Part shown: positions 46,580 through 55,360 of the stretch, one piece after another
How the letters are laid out: each line of letters opens with the position of its first letter
How positions within the stretch are numbered: the first letter of the stretch is position 1
NCBI GenBank assembly: GCA_045617725.1
Contig: JAZLJD010000045.1
Span: 54,987-118,986 of the forward strand
From: JAZLJD01 sp045617725
Lineage (GTDB): Bacteria > Bacillota > Clostridia > Lachnospirales > Lachnospiraceae
Reading direction: 5' to 3'
Length of the DNA: 64,000 nt
Notes under the pieces: model-generated
Databases searched by the model: none
The model's input: only the letters and a program-made list of their open reading frames with translations
Told to the model about the DNA's origin: nothing
Program-made: the position numbers and the translations under genes

Positions 46580-49421
46580 ATGGCAGGAGGAAAAAGTACA
46601 TACACCAAAAATCAGACTGCTCATAGTGACGGTCTTTTTCACGTGTATCTTTATGGTTATTATTTTTCGCCTGTTCCAACTCCAGATTATTCACGGAGAG
46701 GATTACCTTAACAACTTTGAACTTAAGATTGAAAAAACGAAGCAATTACCGGCCGTTCGAGGCAATATTTATGACTGCTACGGAAACCTTTTGGCTTATA
46801 CGGAGCTGGCATATTCCGTCACAATTGAGGATGTCTATTCCGGAATTACCGACAAAAGCATCCGTATGAATTCCGATATTTTGAAAACCATTCAAATCGT
46901 CGAAAAGAACGGAGACAAGCTGTCCGGTGATTTTGCAATTGGTCTGGATGAGAACAATGAATATGTATTTCTTAAAGAAGGTTCTTCACTTCTTCGTTTC
47001 AGAGCCGATATTTATGGTCATTCCCTTACAAGTTCCTTAACCAAAGAGGAATTGGAAGCATCCGCCGCTGACATGATTGAATACATGTGTTCCAAAAAGA
47101 AATACATGCTGGGAGACTATGAAACAATTGATGGCAAAAAACAATTCATCCCAATGCTCGGATTTACAAAGGATGAAATCATAAAAATCCTGACCGTGCG
47201 TTTTTCCATGAGCGCCAACAGTTATCAAAAGTATATTCTGACCACCATTGCAACCGATGTCTCAGAAAGTACCATCGCTGCCATTATGGAGAATAAGGAC
47301 ATGCTTTTGGGCATCAGCATTGAAGAGGATACCGTACGGCGATATGTGGACAGTAAGTATTTTGCCAATATTTTGGGATATACCGGCAAAATATCACAGG
47401 AAGAACTTGATAAACTGAAGGAATCCGATGATACCTATTCCATCAACGATTATGTCGGCAAAACAGGTATCGAAGCAACGATGGAACTTGAGCTTTCCGG
47501 CACAAAGGGGATTAAGACCATCTATGTAAATAACGTCGGAAGTGTAACAAAAGTAGATAATGTTATTGAACCCGTTGCCGGAAACGACGTATACCTCACG
47601 ATTGACAAGAACTTACAGATTGCAGCTTACAATATTCTTGAACAAAAGCTGGCCGGTATTTTGGTAAGCAAAATTAAGAACGTCAAAACACAAACCTATA
47701 AGGATGCTTCGGAAATCATCATACCGATTTATGATGTTTATTTTGCTTTGATTAATAACAATGTAATTGATATAAGCAAATTCAGAACCGAAAGAAACCT
47801 GGGAGAAAACGAGCAGGCCGTATACGATACCTATAAAGAAAAAGAGAAGGAAGTCTTCAATAAATTATACGATGAACTGACTTCCAAAAAGACCATATAT
47901 GACAAGTTAAGTGATGAATATAAGGTTTATGAAAGCTTTATCGTCTCAAAGCTTAACAGTAATAAAATCATAGATCCCGAGCTTCTTGACAAAGAGGACA
48001 AAACCTATATTGATTGGGCCAAAAACGAAATCATTTCGCTTCATGATTATCTTAAGTATTGTATTTCCATGAACTGGATTGATACTACAAGACTCGATCT
48101 TGACGGCAAATATTCCGATTCGGACGAGGTTTATGATGCTCTCATTACTTATATTTTCGAAATGCTCGGTGAATCTAATGAGTTTTCCAAAAAGACATAT
48201 AAGTACATGATTTACGATGGTAAAATAACGGGCAAACAGATTTGTCTTTTGCTTTGGGAACAGGATGTCGTAGATATTGATGATGCCGAAATCGAACGAT
48301 TAAGTCAGGGCAAGCTGAAAGCCTTCGACTTTATGGTTAAGCTCATTGAAGACATAAAGATTACTCCCGCACAGCTGGCACTTGATCCCTGCACAGCATC
48401 CTGTGTTATTACGGATGTAAAGACCGCAGAAGTGAAGGCAATGGTATCCTACCCGGGGTATGACAATAACAAACTTGCTAATTCCATCGACAGGGAATAT
48501 TACAATAAATTGCAAAACGATTTGTCTATTCCGCTTTGGAACTATGCAACGCAACAGAGAACGGCTCCCGGTTCTACCTTTAAACCGCTTACAGCCATTG
48601 CAGGTCTGAATGAAGGCTATATCAATCAATACAGCCTTATTGAATGTACCGGTGTTTTTGATAAATTAACCGCAACTCCGCAGAAGTGTTTAAGCTATCA
48701 TGGTAAAATTAATGTTGTTACGGCAATAGAGAAGTCCTGTAACTGTTTCTTCTATGAGACCGCTTACAGGATGTGCTATGACGGTAATAAGTACAATGCT
48801 TCAAACGGTCTGGAAGTAATGGGTAAATACGCAGACCTTTTTGGTTTGTCCGATTTAAGCGGTATAGAAATTGCTGAAGCCGCACCGCAATTTTCAACAG
48901 AGTATCCCATAACGACTGCTATCGGTCAGGCCAACCATAACTATACAACTGTAGGCCTGGCAAGATATGCCACCACGCTTGCCAACTCAGGTACCTGCTA
49001 TAACCTTACCTTGTTAAGCAAGCTTGAAGATGCCGACCATAACATCATAAAGACTTATACGGCAGATGTCAGAAACACGGTAGAACTCGACCAGAATATC
49101 TGGGATTTGGTTCATAAGGGCATGCGTAACATGATTCTTTCCAAATCCTATTTCACCGATGTCGGTGTAGATGTTGCCGGAAAGACCGGTACGGCACAGC
49201 AGGTAGAAAACCGTGGCCCCCATGCATTATTTATCGGCTATGCACCTTATGACGATCCGGAAATTGCAATCTGTACCAGAATTGCTTTTGGCTACACATC
49301 AAGTAATGCAGCCGAAGCTTCCAAAAATATTTTGAAGTACTACTTCAATACAGAAGAATCATCCGTATTGCTGGATGGTAAGGCTGATAAATCCGAATAT
49401 ATAGGCAGAAGAGAGGATTAA
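46569..49421 (+). CDS. mrdA: Class B penicillin-binding protein 2 (elongation transpeptidase) with a large insertion
   Basis: PBP2 cross-links peptidoglycan in the elongasome with RodA. A membrane anchor lies at about 16-36, then the dimerisation domain with AVRGNIYDCYGNLLAY. The transpeptidase motifs are SxxK in APGSTFKPLTA (Ser669), SxN in EKSCNCFF, and KTG in AGKTGTAQQ (Lys872). At 950 residues it is some 250-350 longer than usual. The extra part lies between TIDKNLQIAAYNIL and CTASCVITDVKTAEVKAM and is charged and helical. ATG 46569 has AAGGAAG at good spacing; an upstream TTG in frame is less likely. Confidence 0.93.
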   Translation: MEIKWQEEKVHTPKIRLLIVTVFFTCIFMVIIFRLFQLQIIHGEDYLNNFELKIEKTKQLPAVRGNIYDCYGNLLAYTELAYSVTIEDVYSGITDKSIRMNSDILKTIQIVEKNGDKLSGDFAIGLDENNEYVFLKEGSSLLRFRADIYGHSLTSSLTKEELEASAADMIEYMCSKKKYMLGDYETIDGKKQFIPMLGFTKDEIIKILTVRFSMSANSYQKYILTTIATDVSESTIAAIMENKDMLLGISIEEDTVRRYVDSKYFANILGYTGKISQEELDKLKESDDTYSINDYVGKTGIEATMELELSGTKGIKTIYVNNVGSVTKVDNVIEPVAGNDVYLTIDKNLQIAAYNILEQKLAGILVSKIKNVKTQTYKDASEIIIPIYDVYFALINNNVIDISKFRTERNLGENEQAVYDTYKEKEKEVFNKLYDELTSKKTIYDKLSDEYKVYESFIVSKLNSNKIIDPELLDKEDKTYIDWAKNEIISLHDYLKYCISMNWIDTTRLDLDGKYSDSDEVYDALITYIFEMLGESNEFSKKTYKYMIYDGKITGKQICLLLWEQDVVDIDDAEIERLSQGKLKAFDFMVKLIEDIKITPAQLALDPCTASCVITDVKTAEVKAMVSYPGYDNNKLANSIDREYYNKLQNDLSIPLWNYATQQRTAPGSTFKPLTAIAGLNEGYINQYSLIECTGVFDKLTATPQKCLSYHGKINVVTAIEKSCNCFFYETAYRMCYDGNKYNASNGLEVMGKYADLFGLSDLSGIEIAEAAPQFSTEYPITTAIGQANHNYTTVGLARYATTLANSGTCYNLTLLSKLEDADHNIIKTYTADVRNTVELDQNIWDLVHKGMRNMILSKSYFTDVGVDVAGKTGTAQQVENRGPHALFIGYAPYDDPEIAICTRIAFGYTSSNAAEASKNILKYYFNTEESSVLLDGKADKSEYIGRRED

Positions 49422-49424
49422 TCT

Positions 49425-50084
49425 ATGGCAGGAGTCATCCTAAAGAGTTATGCAAACGGAATCAACGTACTGTTGAATCCGGAGCTTAGTTTTGAAAAAA
49501 TTAAAGAAGAAGTCGCTACACAGTTTAAGAAAGCATCTCCGTTTTTCAAGAATGCCAAGGTAGCTCTCAGTATAGAAGGCAAAATCCTTTCGACGGAAGA
49601 AGAGAAGGAGCTTGTAGAAGTCATTACTTCCAATTCCCAGCTTGATATTCTTTATCTTATTGGAAGGGACGACCGGTATTCCCATACTTTTTTGAAGGCA
49701 TGTGAGGATTACAAGGACTTAAATAATGATTCCAATGCCCGTATGGTTAAAGGCAATGTCAAAAATAACGAATGTATTGAGTCGGATAATTCGATCATTG
49801 TGATAGGTGATGTGTATCCGGGCTGTAAGCTTATTTCTTCCGGCAATATTATTGTTCTCGGAGGCTTATACGGCGAGGCTTATGCCGGCAGGGACGGTGA
49901 TGCGAACGCTTTCGTGGCAGCCTGTGAAATGAATCCGGAAGTGCTTATGATTTCTGATTTGACTTATTCAAAGAAACCACACAAATGGGGCTTTAAACCC
50001 AAGTATCAAATGCAGATAGCACATGTATGCTATGGAAATATTGTAAATGAACCTATATCCACGGAACTTTTGAGAACTTTATGA
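49425..50084 (+). CDS. minC: Septum site-determining protein MinC
   Basis: FtsZ-polymerisation inhibitor. The 219-residue protein has an N-terminal domain (about 1-105) and the C-terminal beta-helix with the hallmark SIIVIGDVYPGCKLISSGNIIVLGGLYGEAYAG-type repeats (about 120-175). It normally works with MinD. No minD or minE follows: the next gene, rodA, overlaps its stop by four bases. MinC here either pairs with a MinD encoded elsewhere or works alone. Confidence 0.92.
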   Translation: MAGVILKSYANGINVLLNPELSFEKIKEEVATQFKKASPFFKNAKVALSIEGKILSTEEEKELVEVITSNSQLDILYLIGRDDRYSHTFLKACEDYKDLNNDSNARMVKGNVKNNECIESDNSIIVIGDVYPGCKLISSGNIIVLGGLYGEAYAGRDGDANAFVAACEMNPEVLMISDLTYSKKPHKWGFKPKYQMQIAHVCYGNIVNEPISTELLRTL

Positions 50085-51220
50085 AAACACCGATTTTTAA
50101 AAAATTCAAAATTAAAGACTTTGATTTTCTGCTCTTTTTCCTTGTAATCATTCTGGCATTCATCGGATATAAAGCAGTAGGAAGTGCAAGGGCCTCGGTT
50201 CAGTATACGCAGTTTACGGGACTTATTTTGGGCATTATTGCCATGATTGTTATAAGTTTCATTAACTATGATTTTATTCTGAAGTTTTACTGGCCCATGT
50301 ATATTTTGTGTATAGTTTTGCTGCTTTTGGTTGCTTATTCTCCATGGAAAGATGACGGCGGTGGTGCGGTAAGATGGCTTGAAATTCCTCATCTTCCCAG
50401 ATTCCAACCTTCCGAGCTTGCCAAAATATTATTGATTTTATTTTTCGCAAAGTTTATCATGAAATATAGAGAGAAGCTAAATACCGTACTGATTTTATGT
50501 ATTGCTTTAGTTTTATATTTAATTCCCTTATATCTCATTTATAAACAACCCGATTTGTCCACAACAATCGTTATTATGGTTACTTTGGCTGTTGTTATTT
50601 TCCTCGGTGGCCTTAATAAAAAGATTGTATTTACAATACTTGCCATAGCGATTCCCATTGCAATTCTGTTGTTTGTTTTGATACTGCAGCCTGATCAGAA
50701 GATTCTGGATTATGATTATCAGCAGGGCAGAATCCTGGCATGGTTGTATCCGGATGAATATGAAGATACAACAGCCCTTCAGCAACGAAATTCCATTATG
50801 GCCATAGGCAGCGGCCAGTTATCCGGAAAGGGACTTAACAACGACCAGGTCAATTCCATGAAGAATGGTAATTTCATTCCGGAGCCCCATACAGATTTCA
50901 TTTTTGCCGTTATCGGCGAGGAGATGGGCTTTATAGGAACCGCTTCCGTGGTAGGACTCATATTCCTTATTGTGCTATGTTGTTTTAGGATTGGTTATAA
51001 ATCCAAGGATTTGGCGGGGACGCTGATTGCCTGCGGCGTTGGAGTTCTCATCGGAATCCAGTCCACGATTAATCTTTGTGTAACAACCGGACTTCTTCCC
51101 AACACAGGAATGACACTTCCCTTTGTAAGTTACGGAAGAACTTCCCTAATCAGTATGTTTGCGGCCATAGGAATCGTGATTAATGTCGGCTTACAACCGA
51201 TTCAAAAATACAATGAATAA
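50081..51220 (+). CDS. rodA: SEDS peptidoglycan glycosyltransferase RodA (FtsW/RodA/SpoVE family)
   Basis: The 379-residue protein has about ten membrane helices with the SEDS hallmarks RFQPSELAKI, GSGQLSGKGL, PEPHTDFIFAVIGEEMGFIG and TGLLPNTGMTLPFVSYGRTS. It polymerises glycan strands together with PBP2 encoded just upstream, hence RodA rather than FtsW. ATGA overlap with minC. The conserved catalytic-type Asp is in HTDFIFA. Confidence 0.94.
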   Translation: MKTPIFKKFKIKDFDFLLFFLVIILAFIGYKAVGSARASVQYTQFTGLILGIIAMIVISFINYDFILKFYWPMYILCIVLLLLVAYSPWKDDGGGAVRWLEIPHLPRFQPSELAKILLILFFAKFIMKYREKLNTVLILCIALVLYLIPLYLIYKQPDLSTTIVIMVTLAVVIFLGGLNKKIVFTILAIAIPIAILLFVLILQPDQKILDYDYQQGRILAWLYPDEYEDTTALQQRNSIMAIGSGQLSGKGLNNDQVNSMKNGNFIPEPHTDFIFAVIGEEMGFIGTASVVGLIFLIVLCCFRIGYKSKDLAGTLIACGVGVLIGIQSTINLCVTTGLLPNTGMTLPFVSYGRTSLISMFAAIGIVINVGLQPIQKYNE

Positions 51221-51236
51221 ATTATAGAAGGTATCA

Positions 51237-51308
51237 CAATCCGTAGCACTTCGTTTCCCTTGTAACGAAAGACTAAATATACCGGATTGCGAGGCGGGGA
51301 TTATCAGT
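51237..51308 (+). repeat. Structured repeat element, copy B, upstream of mgsA
   Basis: CAATCCG (51237-51243) pairs with CGGATTG (51283-51289). Inside, TAG/CTA and the hairpin TTCGTT (51250-51255) with AACGAA (51264-51269) correspond to TTCGCTG/CAGTGAA in copy A at 21.4 kb, so the paired bases changed while pairing was kept. The single-stranded CTAAATATAC and the downstream GCGGGGATTA are identical in both copies. The latter again lies at ribosome-site distance from the start codon (ATG 51309). Confidence 0.75.
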
Positions 51309-51704
51309 ATGAATATTGCATTAATTGCACATGATGCCAAAAAGAAACTGATGCAGAATTTCTGTATCGCATATAAAGGAATATTGAGCAAAAACGATTT
51401 GTATGCAACCGGAACGACCGGAAGACTTGTTGAAGAAGTTACAAACTTAACGGTTCATAAGTTTCTGGCAGGTCATTTGGGCGGAGAGCAACAGATTGGT
51501 TCTCAGATTGAACATAATCAGATGGACCTTGTTATTTTCTTAAGAGATCCGCTTACAAGTAAGTCCCATGAAGTGGATGTGAATAACATTGTCAGATTAT
51601 GTGATATTCACAATATACCTTTGGCAACGAATCTTGCTACCGCAGAGTTACTTATTAAGTCATTAGACCGGGGAGATCTTGAGTGGCGTGAAATGTATAA
51701 ATAA
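51309..51704 (+). CDS. mgsA: Methylglyoxal synthase
   Basis: MgsA turns dihydroxyacetone phosphate into methylglyoxal and phosphate, a bypass used when phosphate is short. The 131-residue protein has IALIAHDAKKKLM, the phosphate-binding ATGTTGRLVEE, GHLGGEQQIG and the catalytic-Asp region MDLVIFLRDPLT. Its only visible ribosome site is the GCGGGGA end of repeat element copy B. The 3' end overlaps the carboxypeptidase gene. Confidence 0.96.
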   Translation: MNIALIAHDAKKKLMQNFCIAYKGILSKNDLYATGTTGRLVEEVTNLTVHKFLAGHLGGEQQIGSQIEHNQMDLVIFLRDPLTSKSHEVDVNNIVRLCDIHNIPLATNLATAELLIKSLDRGDLEWREMYK

Positions 51705-52683
51705 GCTGGCCATCATATCCGCAGTCGTAATCCTTGGAACGAATTTGTGTTCTTGTTCTTCCAGGGATTTTTCTATTGCATATAAACGTAATTTCGACAA
51801 TTCAACCATTCGTATTGAAAGCATTGATGAATCACAGCGGGCAGAATCTTATACCGTGGATTTATGCGTCAGCGATTCAAATAAGCAAAAGCTATGTGAC
51901 AGTGTCAATATTGAAAATATCGGAAGCTTGGGCTTGTTCAATTTAACCGATTGTGAAACGATATATTCCTATAATATGTTTGAACGTAGGGATATGGCCT
52001 CCTTAACGAAGGTTATGACGGCCCTTGTCACGCTTGAAGCAATCGAGGAAGGAAAAGTTTCCTTGAGTGACCGAATTGTAGTAAAGGAATCCGCAATCAA
52101 AGACATTCCCACGGATGCTTCAAGCTGTGATCTGGTTCCCGGTGATACGATTACCTTAAATCAGGCACTTTTTGCCCTGATGGTAGCTTCCGCTTGTGAT
52201 GTCGCCAATATAATTGCCGAGCATGTCAGCGGAAGTGTAGAGGATTTCGTGGACCTTATGAATCAGAGGGCTCATGAAATCGGTGCCACCAACACCCATT
52301 TTTCCAATACACACGGTCTCACTGCAGAAAACCATTATTCGACGGTTTACGATCAGTATCTGATTTTCAATAAGGCTGCTTCTTATCCCAAATTTAAAGA
52401 AATCATTAATATGCACAAATACTTAAGTACCTATACAGGTCCCGAGGGAGAAGAGAAGAATCTTGAGCTTTATACCACGAATCTGTATTTTAGAGGCAAT
52501 GCCAAAATGCCCTCAAATGTTACGGTGCTGGGAGGGAAAACCGGCTCAACGAATGCTGCCGGATACTGCTTAATTCTTTATGTAACAGATGCTCAGGGGA
52601 ATGATTATATCGCTGTAATATTAGGCTCTGAGAGGCGCGCAAATCTCTACGAAGAAATGACAAATATGTTAAATGAATTGTAG
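51688..52683 (+). CDS. D-alanyl-D-alanine carboxypeptidase family lipoprotein (peptidase S11)
   Basis: The protein trims peptidoglycan side chains outside the membrane. A signal peptide ends in the lipobox LCSC, with Cys23 as the predicted lipidated residue (GTG numbering). The active-site SxxK is SLTK (Ser105, Lys108) and the KTG box is GGKTGSTN. The second motif reads Ser-Ala-Cys (VASACDVANI) where the family normally has SxN. Start is uncertain: GTG 51688 (12 bases after GGGGAG) or TTG 51679 (very close to it). It overlaps mgsA by 17 bases. Length 331 residues. Confidence 0.88.
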   Translation: MKCINKLAIISAVVILGTNLCSCSSRDFSIAYKRNFDNSTIRIESIDESQRAESYTVDLCVSDSNKQKLCDSVNIENIGSLGLFNLTDCETIYSYNMFERRDMASLTKVMTALVTLEAIEEGKVSLSDRIVVKESAIKDIPTDASSCDLVPGDTITLNQALFALMVASACDVANIIAEHVSGSVEDFVDLMNQRAHEIGATNTHFSNTHGLTAENHYSTVYDQYLIFNKAASYPKFKEIINMHKYLSTYTGPEGEEKNLELYTTNLYFRGNAKMPSNVTVLGGKTGSTNAAGYCLILYVTDAQGNDYIAVILGSERRANLYEEMTNMLNEL

Positions 52684-52712
52684 ATTTAGGCCATTAATTG
52701 TGGATTTTTAAG

Positions 52713-52741
52713 TTGTCTTTTATGGGTAAATCTAATATAAT
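52713..52741 (+). promoter_or_regulatory. Sigma-A promoter for the small P-loop gene
   Basis: TTGTCT (52713-52718) and a consensus TATAAT (52736-52741) are exactly 17 bases apart in the 103-base gap after the carboxypeptidase gene. AGGAGGT follows at 52772-52778. No clear terminator separates it from the gene upstream. Confidence 0.8.
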
Positions 52742-52786
52742 TGTAATAGGTATTTAACCGAATCTTCTTTTAGGAGGTATCCCCCA

Positions 52787-53206
52787 ATGATTCAGCTTAT
52801 AGTAGGTAATAAAGGAAAAGGAAAAACAACTCAGCTTTTGAATAAAGTAAATGAAGATATTAAGCAAGTTGCCGGCAATATCGTTTACCTTGACAAGAAC
52901 TCAAAACACATGTACGAATTAAATAACAAAATTCGATTGATTAATGTGACTGAGTACGGAATGAACAATGCAGACGAGTTTGTCGGTTTTATTATGGGTA
53001 TTATCTCACAGGATCATGATTTACAGGAAATCTGCCTTGACAACTTCCTGACATTAACGAACTTGGAAGATAAAGATTATTCCGTTGTTCTTAACAAGAT
53101 TCGTTCCATTTCTGAAGCATATAACATAAGAATTGTAATCAGTCTTTCCGTAAGCGGCGATGAATTAGCTGCTGATTTCAAGAATGATGTAATTATTTCT
53201 CTTTAA
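52787..53206 (+). CDS. Small P-loop ATPase-like protein of unknown function
   Basis: The 139-residue protein begins MIQLIVGNKGKGKTTQLLN, a clean Walker A motif. The pattern ICLDNFLTL near residue 85 could be a Walker B-like strand, although it lacks the usual Asp-Glu pair. There is no DNA-binding or membrane domain. It is a one-domain P-loop protein by appearance; I do not recognise a named family. It has its own promoter, a strong ribosome site eight bases from the ATG, and a terminator 15 bases after the stop, so it can be expressed alone. It stands just before the HlyD-like/yggS/sepF cluster, so a division-related role is conceivable. Confidence 0.8.
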   Translation: MIQLIVGNKGKGKTTQLLNKVNEDIKQVAGNIVYLDKNSKHMYELNNKIRLINVTEYGMNNADEFVGFIMGIISQDHDLQEICLDNFLTLTNLEDKDYSVVLNKIRSISEAYNIRIVISLSVSGDELAADFKNDVIISL

Positions 53207-53221
53207 TCAAACAGGAGTCAG

Positions 53222-53247
53222 AAAGCCTCGGATATCCGAGGCTTTTT
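53222..53247. terminator. Terminator hairpin between the P-loop gene and the HlyD-like gene
   Basis: The palindrome AAAGCCTCGGAT (53222-53233) / ATCCGAGGCTTT (53234-53245) is perfect over 24 bases and followed by further T residues. It ends only 7 bases before the ATG of the next gene, so it should also mask that gene's only GAGG sequence. Confidence 0.85.
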
Positions 53248-53254
53248 GTAAATT

Positions 53255-54643
53255 ATGAGTAAAATAACAAATATACGGTCTGAACGCATTAAAAGCAAAT
53301 TCAATATTGGTATTATTATTTTCGGAGCAATGCTTATTTACATCGTTTATTTGTGTTACTCTTTTTTTTCGCAACCACATATCGCTTCTTATGAAGTTCA
53401 AAAGGGAAATCTGTCGAAATCTTCCAGATACACGGGAATTGCTCTTCGAGAAGAAGAGCTTGTTAAGTCAGATAAGACAGGGTATGTCAACTATTACGTT
53501 CCGGAAGGCAGTAAGGCACGTTACAGCCAGCTGGTATATACGCTGGACCCTACCGGCAAGCTTAAAAACCTGATTTCGGATACCTTGGAAGGCGACAGTA
53601 ACCTAAAGGAAGAAGAACTGAATGAGATACGCGATTTACTGATTGAACAGAACAGTATTTATGACACTTCGAATTATGAGGATATTTATAATACAAAAAA
53701 ACTGTTACTCACAAAGTTGTTTTTTATCACCAATAACAGAATTATAGAAAACAAAGCTCTTTTAAAGAGTAATGGAATTGACAATCAAATTTCCTATGGT
53801 CGTAATGCGATTCCCGGATATATTGTGTATTCCTATGACGGATTTGAACAAAAAGCAGCAGAAGATTTAAGACTTACTGATTTTAACAAAGAAAATTATG
53901 TAAGTATTGCTCTTGAGAGTAATGTGATGCTCACGGAAGAGGAGCCGGTATACAAAGTCATAACGTCTGAGTTTTGGGATGTAATCATTCCGATTGATGA
54001 AACGATGGCATTAAAGCTTACCGATGACAGCATAGTAGAGGTACTGTTTACAAAAACACAACAGTATTCCTGGGCTACTGCGACCGTTTATTCCAATATG
54101 GACGGTTATTTCGCGCGGCTTCGTTTCAACAATTCCGTGATTACTTTTTCCAAGGATCGCTTTGTTGATATTGAACTGAATACGGATTACGTGGAAGGAC
54201 TTAAGATTCCTAACAGCGCCATTAAAGAAAAGCAGTTCTTTATGATTCCCGTTGATTATGTTATGCACGATCCGAATAAGGATACTTACAGTATATTACG
54301 TCGCACCTATGAGGAAGATGGAAACGAAACATATAAAGCTTTTGATGTTTCTGTCTACAACCAGACAGAAGAATTCTACTATGTTTCTTCTGAGGTCTTG
54401 AATTATGGAGATGTTATTCGTAAGCTTGATTCACAGGATGCTTATACAATCAGTCAGACTGGAACCCTGATCGGTGTATATAATGTGAATAAAGCCTACG
54501 CGGATTTTAAGCAAATAACAATTCTGGAACAAAACGATGAGTATGCAATCATCCAGCCAAACAACAAATACGGGTTAACGGTATTTGACCATATTGTACT
54601 GGATGCCGATACCGTGAATGATGATACATTTATTTATAAATAA
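53255..54643 (+). CDS. HlyD-like membrane-anchored protein
   Basis: The 462-residue protein has a short basic N terminus and one membrane helix (about 19-41). The large outer region begins like a membrane-fusion protein: SYEVQKGNLSKSSRYTGIALREEELVKSD gives the biotinyl/lipoyl-like strand pair, with a helical hairpin at about 95-175. It probably acts outside the membrane; whether it pairs with an exporter is unknown and none is nearby. The start is odd: no ribosome site other than GAGG inside the preceding terminator stem. It runs with yggS and sepF, as seen in related clostridia. Confidence 0.72.
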   Translation: MSKITNIRSERIKSKFNIGIIIFGAMLIYIVYLCYSFFSQPHIASYEVQKGNLSKSSRYTGIALREEELVKSDKTGYVNYYVPEGSKARYSQLVYTLDPTGKLKNLISDTLEGDSNLKEEELNEIRDLLIEQNSIYDTSNYEDIYNTKKLLLTKLFFITNNRIIENKALLKSNGIDNQISYGRNAIPGYIVYSYDGFEQKAAEDLRLTDFNKENYVSIALESNVMLTEEEPVYKVITSEFWDVIIPIDETMALKLTDDSIVEVLFTKTQQYSWATATVYSNMDGYFARLRFNNSVITFSKDRFVDIELNTDYVEGLKIPNSAIKEKQFFMIPVDYVMHDPNKDTYSILRRTYEEDGNETYKAFDVSVYNQTEEFYYVSSEVLNYGDVIRKLDSQDAYTISQTGTLIGVYNVNKAYADFKQITILEQNDEYAIIQPNNKYGLTVFDHIVLDADTVNDDTFIYK

Positions 54644-54668
54644 AATAAGAGGATTCTTGTGAAGTATT

Positions 54669-55346
54669 ATGAGCTGCGCTGAAAACTATCTCAAAATTAA
54701 AAAGGAACTGGAAGAAACAGGAAGTGACTGTCTCCTCATAGCCGTCAGTAAAACGAAACCCGTATCCATGATTCAAGAAGTATATGATGCAGGATGCCGT
54801 GATTTCGGCGAAAATAAAGTACAGGAGATTTGCTCCAAATACACGGAACTACCTTCGGATATAAGATGGCATCTTATAGGACATCTGCAGACGAATAAGG
54901 TTAAGCAGATTATTGATAAGGTTTATCTGATTCATAGTGTTGATTCCATTCATTTAGCTCAGGAAATAAGTAAAGAGGCTGTAAAGAAAGGCATTGTAGT
55001 CTCTATTCTTTTGGAAGTCAATGTAGCTTGTGAAGAAAGCAAGTATGGATTAAGGGCAGAAGAAGTTATGAATACCGTTTCTGAGATAGCCGTTCTTCCG
55101 GGAATCCATATAAGAGGATTGATGACTATAGCACCATATACAGTTAATCCGGAAGAAAATCGTCCATATTTTGCGGTCTTGAGGCAATTGGCAGTTGACA
55201 TTAAATCGCAAAACATTGATAATGTTGATATGGATATACTGTCTATGGGTATGTCTATTGATTACAAACAGGCTGTATCGGAAGGCTCTTCGATGATTCG
55301 TGTCGGAACGGATATTTTTGGAGAACGTATTTACAATATTGTTTAA
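54669..55346 (+). CDS. yggS: YggS/PLPBP family PLP homeostasis protein
   Basis: A single-domain alanine-racemase-like barrel without racemase activity that buffers PLP. The PLP lysine lies in LIAVSKTKPV near residue 28, followed by FGENKVQEI, WHLIGHLQTNK and the C-terminal LSMGMSIDYKQAVSEGSSMIRVGTDIFG-type phosphate site. Length 225 residues. In Firmicutes it precedes sepF (ylmE-ylmF), as here, 14 bases apart. Confidence 0.95.
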   Translation: MSCAENYLKIKKELEETGSDCLLIAVSKTKPVSMIQEVYDAGCRDFGENKVQEICSKYTELPSDIRWHLIGHLQTNKVKQIIDKVYLIHSVDSIHLAQEISKEAVKKGIVVSILLEVNVACEESKYGLRAEEVMNTVSEIAVLPGIHIRGLMTIAPYTVNPEENRPYFAVLRQLAVDIKSQNIDNVDMDILSMGMSIDYKQAVSEGSSMIRVGTDIFGERIYNIV

Positions 55347-55360
55347 TGAGGTGATATAAA

